This document shows, piece after piece, positions 18,847 to 25,776 of a stretch of 64,000 nucleotides of DNA. The notes under the pieces are model-generated. The model was given only the letters and a program-made list of their open reading frames with translations. It was not told the origin of the DNA and ran no database searches. The DNA comes from Pseudobacter ginsenosidimutans (GTDB taxonomy: Bacteria > Bacteroidota > Bacteroidia > Chitinophagales > Chitinophagaceae). Numbering within the stretch: the first letter of the stretch is position 1; every line of letters starts with the position of its first letter. The stretch lies in assembly GCF_007970185.1 (NCBI RefSeq), contig NZ_CP042431.1:372001-436000 (forward strand), given 5' to 3'. The translations under genes and the position numbers were made by a program.

Positions 18847-19446
18847 TTATTTTCTTCCCAGCCAGCAATCTGAGATGAGGAGTAAGGCGCTGAAGAGGCC
18901 CGGATAAGCGGCCAGTTTCGATTTCAAAAAGGATAATGCCTCGGTGATATGTTCGTTCACCGTGGATTTGGAGATCTGTAATTGTTCGGCAATTTCCTGG
19001 TGAGTGAGGCCTTCCTGCCTGCTCAGCTGGAAAACCTGCCGTCGGCGGGGAGGTAATTGATCGATGGCCTGCTGCAACAGTTCGCGTGATTGTTTGAAAT
19101 CGAGCTGACTTACCGGTGTATCTCCCGGCATGGCAGCCAGTTCCGGAACAATGCCGGAAATACCATTATCTGACTCCTTCAATAATTTACGGAGACCGGA
19201 GATAGTGCGATTGCGTGTAACAACATGCAACCAGGGCTCAAAATCCTCTACAGTGGCCAATTTGGTGCGATTGAGCCAGATACCGAAGAAAATATCCTGG
19301 GTGAGATCCTCTGCCTGTGATCTGTCTTTAATGTAATTACGCACATGGGCAAATACCTGCAGCCAGTATTGATCGAACAACTGCGTAAACGCTTTTGTAT
19401 CGTCTTCAGCAATACGGATCAACAGTTCCCTGGGGTTATATGCCAT
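18847..19446 (-). CDS. ECF RNA polymerase sigma factor (cassette 2)
   Basis: 199 aa from the ATG at 19446 (MAYNPRELL). Region 2: AFTQLFDQYWLQVFAHVRNYIKDRSQAEDLTQDIFFGIW, with the DLTQDIF segment that binds core polymerase and melts the -10. Region 4: LPPRRRQVFQLSRQEGLTHQEIAEQLQISKSTVNEHI, a helix-turn-helix for -35 contact. A hydrophobic tail (YPGLFSALLLI) closes the protein, as in the cassette 1 sigma. It is the first gene of the cassette and probably drives its own FecR/SusCD genes. Since the cassette 1 sigma is broken, cross-activation by this intact copy is conceivable. Confidence 0.92.
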   Translation of the reverse strand: MAYNPRELLIRIAEDDTKAFTQLFDQYWLQVFAHVRNYIKDRSQAEDLTQDIFFGIWLNRTKLATVEDFEPWLHVVTRNRTISGLRKLLKESDNGISGIVPELAAMPGDTPVSQLDFKQSRELLQQAIDQLPPRRRQVFQLSRQEGLTHQEIAEQLQISKSTVNEHITEALSFLKSKLAAYPGLFSALLLISDCWLGRK

Positions 19447-19523
19447 GTTAGTAGACAACTGCTGCAAACTAAAATAAAAAATGCATTGCGAAAGCAATTT
19501 GAATATATGAATGGCACCGGAGC

Positions 19524-19554
19524 AAAAAAATCAGGGCCGGCAAAATGCCGGCCC
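19524..19554 (-). terminator. Intrinsic terminator after the DUF2167 gene
   Basis: Minus-strand stem of GGGCCGGCA type (19534-19542 with 19546-19554, 9 bp, loop of 3) followed by a T7 run at 19524-19530. It lies 24 nt after the DUF2167 stop. Confidence 0.8.
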
Positions 19555-19578
19555 CGGTTATATTTTTAGCGTCTGCGG

Positions 19579-20580
19579 CTATTTCTGATCTGTTCCGCCC
19601 TGGGGAGCTTCGGGCGACTGCGGCGTTTCAGGAGCTTGTGCAACTTCGGCTACTGCCGGCACAGCCTCTGCTTCCTGAATATATTCTTCGGTTTGCTCTT
19701 CTTTCTTTTTGCGGAACCTGCTGAACAACCAGCCGCCGATGGCGATGATGCCCAGCACGATGAATTTGCCGAACTTGGCAATCACAGCCCAGAGGCCCAC
19801 TTTGGTCAGGATCTTACCGGCAACCAGGCCGCCGATGGTCCAGGCAGCCACTTCATCCACATCAGGATTGAAATCGCTGTAAGTATTGCCACTGGTAAAA
19901 TTGGCGATATGGATCACTTTCGGAATATCGGCTTTTACCAAATTGAGCTCATCCATGGTTGCCACTGCATTCAACACCAGAACACCTTTTCTTCCGAGGA
20001 TACGAACACCATAATTCAATGTATGATCAGTGCTTGTTCCGAATTGCAGTTCTTTTGCCCAGTGAAGGATCTTGTTCTCTTTATCATAGAAAGGTTTGGA
20101 AGCCCAGCCGATCATGTGAATGGCTTCATAGCCTGCCTTTTTGCGTTCTTCATTCTCTGCTTTCTCTCCCTCGCGCAGATCTTTCAGGAGATCGTCATAA
20201 TTGATCTTGTCTGCATCTTCATCTTTTACATAACCGATGGATTCATAGCTCACCACAAATGCGTAGCTGCCTTCAGTCATGGGACCACCGTTCTCCGGGA
20301 AGATCATTCCCAGGGTTTCCTTACTGGGAGGGTTACCCCAGAATTCAGTCAGTACTTTCTGGGATTGTGCCGCATCGAGGAATTTGAAACCGGCAGGAAC
20401 TTTCAGTTCTATAGTGCCATCAGGCAGCTTAATGGTTCCGGTGCTGTATTTCATACTGGCATTGATAGAGTCGTACACTTGCTTCATCAATGCTTTTTCC
20501 ATTGCCAGTGAATCTTCTTCATTTGCCCAAACGGCAATGGAAAAGAAGACGGCGATAAGGGATAAAATAGCCTTTTTCAT
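19579..20580 (-). CDS. DUF2167 family membrane protein
   Basis: 333 aa. Signal peptide (1-19, ends VWA), then a DUF2167-like body with TIKLPDGTIELKVPAGFKFL, the stretch ESIGYVKDEDADKINYDDLLKDLREG and IGWASKPFYD. A membrane segment sits near 260-285 (GLWAVIAKFGKFIVLGIIAIGGWLF), followed by a positively charged RFRKKKEEQ and an acidic, proline-rich tail. Most of the chain should therefore be outside the inner membrane. The family has no established function. It stands alone between the cassette 2 sigma gene and thrC, with its own terminator; its context gives no clue. Confidence 0.8.
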   Translation of the reverse strand: MKKAILSLIAVFFSIAVWANEEDSLAMEKALMKQVYDSINASMKYSTGTIKLPDGTIELKVPAGFKFLDAAQSQKVLTEFWGNPPSKETLGMIFPENGGPMTEGSYAFVVSYESIGYVKDEDADKINYDDLLKDLREGEKAENEERKKAGYEAIHMIGWASKPFYDKENKILHWAKELQFGTSTDHTLNYGVRILGRKGVLVLNAVATMDELNLVKADIPKVIHIANFTSGNTYSDFNPDVDEVAAWTIGGLVAGKILTKVGLWAVIAKFGKFIVLGIIAIGGWLFSRFRKKKEEQTEEYIQEAEAVPAVAEVAQAPETPQSPEAPQGGTDQK

Positions 20581-20719
20581 ATTAGTTTTTTCGGGTTTCG
20601 GTAAAAGAACAACCTTTTCCCGGTATTCAAAAATCCCGCTGCCTTATATTTTTCCACTTTTCAATAAACAGGAATGGCGCCCCATACTGAGACGCCATCC
20701 ATTCATAACAAATCCATTT

Positions 20720-22036
20720 CTATCGTTCCACTTCCTGTTTCAATAACAATAATTGTGCTTTCAATTCTTCATAATTTTTATCTATCTGAACACTATGCTT
20801 CGGTAAATGCATCACTCCGCGAACCGCATCCGGCAGCGGAATATTGCTATGTATAACCGGTTCAACCACATCATAGAACTTAACAGGATGCGCTGTTTCC
20901 AGGAAAAATCCCTTATTACCGGGATGTTCCTGCAGGTATTGCTGCAAAGCCTTATATCCAACAGCCCCGTGCGGATCAGGAAGATAGCCGTAAGAGCTGT
21001 ACACTTCCCTGATGGTCTTTTTCGTTTCCACATCACTCACGCTGTAGCTGGTGAGTACATTCTTCAATGGGCCCAGTTCCTGGTTGAAAAGTTCAAGCAC
21101 ACGAACGAAATTGCTGGGATCGCCCACGTCCATCGCATTGGAAATAGTTGCTACGGCAGGTTTCGGCTGGTATTCGCCCGTCTTGAGAAACTCAGGCACC
21201 ACCGCATTGGCATTACAGGCTGCAATGAAATGTTGTACCGGCATGCCTGAAACATGCGCCAGCAGCCCCGCACAGATATTCCCGAAATTGCCGCTGGGTA
21301 CAGAGATCACGGGAGGATTGCTTTTGTCCACCCATTGCTGCCAGGCAAAAAGATAATAGAACTGCTGTGGCAGCCAGCGCGCCACATTGATGGAATTGGC
21401 GGAAGTGAGGAACAATTGTTCTGTCAGCGATGTATCGGCAAATGCCTGCTTCACCAGTTTCTGGCAATCATCAAAACTGCCATTCACTTCCAATGCACGA
21501 ATATTCTTACCCAATGTGGTGAGCTGTTTTTCCTGCACGGAACTTACTTTACCGGAGGGATAGAGGATCACCACTTCCACACCAGGCACATCATAGAACC
21601 CATGCGCCACTGCGCCACCGGTATCACCGGAAGTAGCTACCAGCACCACCACTTTTTCTGAAATGCTTTTGGAAAAATAACCAAGGCAGCGGCTCATGAA
21701 CCTGGCGCCCACATCCTTGAAGGCCAGTGTGGGGCCATGGAACAATTCCAGCGTGCTGATATTTTCGTTTATACGTACCAGTGGTATGTCGAAGTTGACG
21801 GTCTCGCTCACGATCCTCCGGAGATCTGCTTCGCGAATGGCATCTCCAACGTATGGACTGATCACATTGAACGCAATCTCCTCTTTGCTGAAAGCTTCAA
21901 TATTATCGATGAAGGATTTTTCAAACACCGGAATGCTTTCAGGGAAGTACAAGCCTTTATCGGGCGCTTGTCCCCTGATAGCTGCTTCTTTGAAGCCAAC
22001 TGCCGGTGATTGCCTGTTGAGACTATAGTATTGCAT
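20720..22036 (-). CDS. thrC: Threonine synthase
   Basis: 438 aa; converts O-phosphohomoserine to threonine with PLP. The motif LELFHGPTLAFKDVGARF carries the Schiff-base lysine K107. VLVATSGDTGGAV and VPSGNFGNICAGLLA bind cofactor and phosphate. Length fits the class of enteric-type threonine synthases. It is the last gene of the thrABC operon, 9 nt after thrB. A bulged hairpin at 20671-20700 follows, but with no T run. Confidence 0.96.
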   Translation of the reverse strand: MQYYSLNRQSPAVGFKEAAIRGQAPDKGLYFPESIPVFEKSFIDNIEAFSKEEIAFNVISPYVGDAIREADLRRIVSETVNFDIPLVRINENISTLELFHGPTLAFKDVGARFMSRCLGYFSKSISEKVVVLVATSGDTGGAVAHGFYDVPGVEVVILYPSGKVSSVQEKQLTTLGKNIRALEVNGSFDDCQKLVKQAFADTSLTEQLFLTSANSINVARWLPQQFYYLFAWQQWVDKSNPPVISVPSGNFGNICAGLLAHVSGMPVQHFIAACNANAVVPEFLKTGEYQPKPAVATISNAMDVGDPSNFVRVLELFNQELGPLKNVLTSYSVSDVETKKTIREVYSSYGYLPDPHGAVGYKALQQYLQEHPGNKGFFLETAHPVKFYDVVEPVIHSNIPLPDAVRGVMHLPKHSVQIDKNYEELKAQLLLLKQEVER

Positions 22037-22045
22037 GATGATTGA

Positions 22046-22987
22046 TTAAGGTTGATGAACCGTTACAGGCGATACACGCACGCCTTCGTAACTGATACTG
22101 GTTACATAAGTTTTGAAATCGATGCCCAGTTTGGTATATACATCCTGCATCAGCTGCTCTACTGCATTGGCAGTGGATTCTTTCTCACTGAGCATGAAGA
22201 TGGATGGACCGGATCCGGAAATACCACCGCCCAGTGCGCCTGCTTCGCGGCTCTGTGATTTCACGTCGTCGAAACCGGGAATGAGGATGCTGCGTACGGG
22301 CTCGATGATCACATCTTCCAGTGAACGACCAATGAGTGCATAATCCTGTTTGAGCAGTCCGGCAACCAGTCCTGCAATATTGCCCCATTGTTTGATGGCG
22401 CTCTTCAGTTGCACTTCCTTGCGCAGGATCTGCCTGGCATCTGCTGTGCGCACTTCTATCTGCGGATGCACAACAGTTACAAAGAGCGGAGGCCCGCTGA
22501 GCTGCACAATGTCCAATGGGAAAATGGAACGGATCAGGGTGATGCCTCCATAAATTGCCGGCGCGATATTGTCTGCATGCTTCACACCGCTGGCTACTTT
22601 TTCTCCGTTCATTGCGAATCGTACCAGGTCTTCATTGGAGAAAGGTTTGCCCAGTAATTCATTGGCCGCAACTACTGCACCGGCAGAGCTGGCTGCGCTG
22701 GAGCCCAGTCCGCTTCCGGGTTTGATTCGTTTATCCGTTACCAGGTGAAAGCCCGGAGGATGATCCAGCTCTTCCAGCATAGCCAGCAAAGCTGCGCCGG
22801 CCACATTCTTTTCCGGCTCTGTGGGCAACTGGTAAATATCTGTATGTTCGATGGTGATGCCGGGCTCTTCCTTCAGGGTAAGGGTCATTACATCATCCGG
22901 ACGATGCAGCGCCATACCCAACACGTCGAATCCGCAAACGAGATTGGCCACAGTGGCGGGAGCATGTACCTGAACTGATTTACTCAT
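22046..22987 (-). CDS. thrB: Homoserine kinase
   Basis: 313 aa GHMP-family kinase; phosphorylates homoserine to O-phosphohomoserine with ATP. The start is HAPATVANLVCGFDVLG, and the GHMP phosphate loop PGSGLGSSAASS lies at 90-101. A late glycine-rich GALGGGISGSGPSIF block completes the family signature. It is the middle gene of thrABC, 21 nt after thrA and 9 nt before thrC. Confidence 0.96.
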   Translation of the reverse strand: MSKSVQVHAPATVANLVCGFDVLGMALHRPDDVMTLTLKEEPGITIEHTDIYQLPTEPEKNVAGAALLAMLEELDHPPGFHLVTDKRIKPGSGLGSSAASSAGAVVAANELLGKPFSNEDLVRFAMNGEKVASGVKHADNIAPAIYGGITLIRSIFPLDIVQLSGPPLFVTVVHPQIEVRTADARQILRKEVQLKSAIKQWGNIAGLVAGLLKQDYALIGRSLEDVIIEPVRSILIPGFDDVKSQSREAGALGGGISGSGPSIFMLSEKESTANAVEQLMQDVYTKLGIDFKTYVTSISYEGVRVSPVTVHQP

Positions 22988-23008
22988 GGGTTGTTTGTTT
23001 TAGATGTG

Positions 23009-25444
23009 TTAATGAGCTGCGCGAAGGATATCTGCAAATACACCTGAAGCAGTTACTTCAGCGCCGGCCCCTGCACCCTTGATCACCATCGGTTGATCAG
23101 GATAACGATTGGTGTAGAACAACACCACATTGTCTTTTCCATAGAGATGATACAGGTTATGCTCCGGCCCGATATGTTGCAATCCTACAGCTGCCCTGCC
23201 ATTATCATAGCTCGCCACAAATTTTAGTTTCTTCCCTTCTTTGGCAGCTTTAGCGTACAGCGCCTTGAAATGCGCTTCCTGATTAGCCATCTCTTTATAG
23301 AAATCAGCCACGCTTCCTTCCATACAACTGGCAGGCATAAACGATTCATTGGAAATATCTTCCATTTCCAGTTGCTCACCGGACTCGCGCGCCAGGATCA
23401 TGATCTTGCGCATCACATCGGTACCACTGAGATCCAGGCGTGGATCGGGCTCGGTATAACCTTCGTCCTGCGCCTGTTTCACTACTTCGGCAAATGGCTT
23501 CTCTCCATTGTAATTATTGAAAACGAAATTGAGGGTTCCGCTGAGCACCGCTTCGATCCTGTTCACCACATCACCGGTACGCTTAAGATCATTCAAAGTT
23601 CCGATCACCGGCAATCCTGCTCCCACATTGGTTTCGAAGAGGAAACTTGCATTGAACTCGCGGGCCAGGTCCTTCAGTTTGCGATAGTACTCAAATGAAG
23701 AGGAACAGGCCACTTTATTGCAGGCCACAACAGAAATACTTTTCGACAACAGCTGATCATAGACTGTTGCCACTTCACCATTGGCGGTAACATCCACAAA
23801 TACGGAGTTGCGGAGGTTGCGGGCGCGGGCCTGATCAACAAATTGCTGAAGGCTCATGGGCTCTCCGGCTTCGAGCGCTTCTTTCCAGTTGGCCAGATCG
23901 ATGCCTTCCTCTTTGAAAAGCATTTTACGGCTATTGGCCATTCCTATAACCCTCAACTGTAAGCGAAGGTTTTCCTGCAGGTATTTTTGCTGCTGTTGTA
24001 ACTGTGCAATCAGTTTTCCTCCTACATTGCCGGTACCGGCCAGGAAGAGGTTCACCTGCTTGTAAGTGGTTTCGAAGAATTCCTCATGCAATACGTTGAT
24101 GGCTTTGCGCACATCCGACGCTGCCACCACGGAAGTGATATTCCTTTCAGAAGATCCCTGTGCGATGGCGCGCACGTTCACACCGTTGCGGCCCATCGCT
24201 CCAAACATCTTACCACTTACACCGGGATGGCTCTTCATATTATCGCCCACCAGCGCCACTACTGCGAGGTCTTTTTCCACTACCAGCGGGTCCACTTTTC
24301 CTGATTGTATCTCAAAACGGAAAGTATCGTCGATTACCTGTTTTGCTTTTTCAGCCAGTGCATCTTCGATGCCCACACAGATGCTGTGCTCTGAAGAGCT
24401 TTGTGTGATGAGGATCACATTGATCTGTTCACTGGCCAGTGCTTCGAAAAGTCTTTTCGAAAAACCGGGAATGCCCACCATGCCGCCACCTTCGAGACTT
24501 AGCAGCGTGATCTTGTTGATGCTGGCGATACCACGGATATGATTACCATTGAGCATCACTTCCCTTTCAATCAAAGTTCCATAGGCGTCCGGATCGAAAG
24601 TATTCTTCACCCAAACCGGGATATTCTTTTTCATTACAGGCTGAATGGTAGGCGGGTAGATCACTTTGGCGCCGAAATGCGAAAGCTCCATGGCCTCCTG
24701 GTAAGAGATATGCGGTAATGCCTTTGCATGCGGCACCAGGCGCGGATCTGCGGTCATCATGCCACTCACGTCGGTCCATATTTCCAACAGGCCTGCATCC
24801 AGTGCAGCAGCGAAAATAGCGGCAGTGTAATCCGAACCGCCACGACCGAGCGTAGTGGTTTGACGTTCAGCATTGGAAGCAATGAAACCGGGAACAACAA
24901 AAAGCTGATCATTAACAGAAGCAAAGTATTGTTGTATTGCATGATCAGTTACATCGCGCACTACTGCTGCATTGCTGTAATTGGAATCGGTAAGGATCAA
25001 CTCACGTGAATCTTTCCACACAGCACCGTGCTCGTTCATACGTGCAGCAATGAGATGTGAGCTCATGAGCTCGCCGAATGCTGCAATGCGGTCTTTGGTC
25101 CTTGCACTTAATTCACCGAGCAGGAAAACGCCGTTGCAAATATCTTCGATCTCATTGCATCGCTGTTTCATCCAGCTGAGCACACTGCTCTGTTTTGCAA
25201 CGGGGATCAACGCTTTCACGGCTTCGAGATGACGCTGTTCTATAACCTGTAAAACATTCTTGTATTGTTCATCGCCTGCGGCAGCCAGGGCGCCGCTCTG
25301 CAACAGCAGGTCTGTAACGCCTCCCAGTGCAGAAACCACTACCACCGTTCTGTCTTTTTTCAGCGCCTCTTGAACTATACCCACTACTTTATTGATGTTG
25401 ACGGCATTGGCTACTGAACTGCCACCAAATTTCAGGACCTGCAT
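23009..25444 (-). CDS. thrA: Bifunctional aspartokinase / homoserine dehydrogenase
   Basis: 811 aa fusion catalysing the first and third steps from aspartate to threonine. The aspartokinase half (about 1-290) begins QVLKFGGSSV and has TTLGRGGSDYTAA. Two ACT-type regulatory segments follow (about 310-460), including GGGMVGIPGFSKRLFEALA. The homoserine dehydrogenase half starts near 465 with FLAGTGNVGGKLIAQL and has VLSGTLNFVF and EPDPRLDLSGTDVMRKI. Such fusions are usually inhibited by threonine. It is the first gene of thrABC; 106 nt separate it from a threonine-rich leader ORF upstream. Confidence 0.97.
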   Translation of the reverse strand: MQVLKFGGSSVANAVNINKVVGIVQEALKKDRTVVVVSALGGVTDLLLQSGALAAAGDEQYKNVLQVIEQRHLEAVKALIPVAKQSSVLSWMKQRCNEIEDICNGVFLLGELSARTKDRIAAFGELMSSHLIAARMNEHGAVWKDSRELILTDSNYSNAAVVRDVTDHAIQQYFASVNDQLFVVPGFIASNAERQTTTLGRGGSDYTAAIFAAALDAGLLEIWTDVSGMMTADPRLVPHAKALPHISYQEAMELSHFGAKVIYPPTIQPVMKKNIPVWVKNTFDPDAYGTLIEREVMLNGNHIRGIASINKITLLSLEGGGMVGIPGFSKRLFEALASEQINVILITQSSSEHSICVGIEDALAEKAKQVIDDTFRFEIQSGKVDPLVVEKDLAVVALVGDNMKSHPGVSGKMFGAMGRNGVNVRAIAQGSSERNITSVVAASDVRKAINVLHEEFFETTYKQVNLFLAGTGNVGGKLIAQLQQQQKYLQENLRLQLRVIGMANSRKMLFKEEGIDLANWKEALEAGEPMSLQQFVDQARARNLRNSVFVDVTANGEVATVYDQLLSKSISVVACNKVACSSSFEYYRKLKDLAREFNASFLFETNVGAGLPVIGTLNDLKRTGDVVNRIEAVLSGTLNFVFNNYNGEKPFAEVVKQAQDEGYTEPDPRLDLSGTDVMRKIMILARESGEQLEMEDISNESFMPASCMEGSVADFYKEMANQEAHFKALYAKAAKEGKKLKFVASYDNGRAAVGLQHIGPEHNLYHLYGKDNVVLFYTNRYPDQPMVIKGAGAGAEVTASGVFADILRAAH

Positions 25445-25550
25445 ATATTGATTGTTGAAATGATTGAATGATAAATGAATAAAGAATAACCTTTTCGGTA
25501 TCGATGTGTAGCTAAAAAAGCCCAGAAGGTAATATGGAATATGACAACCC
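25445..25550 (-). promoter_or_regulatory. Spacer between threonine leader ORF and thrA
   Basis: This transcribed gap holds the downstream half of the hairpin at 25544-25562 and, on the minus strand, TCTGGGC followed by a T6 run at 25514-25519. That run would fit the U tract of an attenuator, but I cannot find a strong stem that ends directly against it. The read-through mechanism is therefore not resolved. Confidence 0.4.
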
Positions 25551-25562
25551 TTAGCGGGTTGT
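25544..25562 (-). promoter_or_regulatory. Hairpin spanning the leader-ORF stop codon
   Basis: Perfect 7-bp stem ACAACCC/GGGTTGT with the leader TAA stop in its 5-nt loop. A second perfect 6-bp stem, CGTAGC/GCTACG (25584-25602), lies inside the leader ORF. A ribosome stalled at the Thr codons or parked at the stop would change which of these can form. Confidence 0.5.
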
Positions 25563-25637
25563 TGTAATCGTAATAATAGTGGACGTAGCCGTGGAAGCTA
25601 CGGAGGCAGAAGAGATGATATGGTTGATAATTGCCAC
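25551..25637 (-). CDS. Predicted threonine/isoleucine-rich leader peptide of thrABC
   Basis: 28 codons from a GTG at 25637 to TAA at 25551-25553. The last 14 residues are STATSTIITITTTR, with 7 Thr and 3 Ile; the whole peptide has 7 Thr and 7 Ile. This mirrors the enteric thrL leader, where Thr and Ile codons sense charged tRNA levels. It lies just below a -7 promoter match and above thrA on the same strand, and its stop codon sits in a hairpin loop. The start is uncertain: there is no ATG in frame and no clear Shine-Dalgarno, but the frame is closed upstream by a stop near 25680. It was too short for ordinary gene calling. Confidence 0.7.
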   Translation of the reverse strand: MAIINHIISSASVASTATSTIITITTTR

Positions 25638-25657
25638 TATTATTCTACTAGATAGGT

Positions 25658-25665
25658 CAAATATA
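25658..25665 (-). promoter_or_regulatory. Predicted thr operon promoter, -7 element
   Basis: TATATTTG matches the Bacteroidota -7 consensus TAnnTTTG exactly. Transcription would start near 25651, about 14 nt before the leader GTG. I do not see a good -33 TTG at the usual distance. Confidence 0.5.
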
Positions 25666-25776
25666 CAAAGGGCCTTTCATAACATCTGTTAGTTTCAAAA
25701 AATAATTTTCAGAGAAGGGCCGAATAAATTTTATGGCGTAATTTCAGCACCCATCAATTCTAAAATGCTTTAAAAC

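Noticed and set aside
19636-20511. 291-codon open frame antisense to the DUF2167 gene
   Set aside because: The coding strand has a signal peptide, family motifs and a terminator; this frame has none.
20671-20700. Bulged hairpin after thrC as operon terminator
   Set aside because: The stem needs a bulge and no T run follows on the minus strand; not strong enough to list.
25514-25532. T6 run with GC-rich flank as the thr attenuator terminator
   Set aside because: I could not find a stable stem ending against the run, so I did not call a terminator there.
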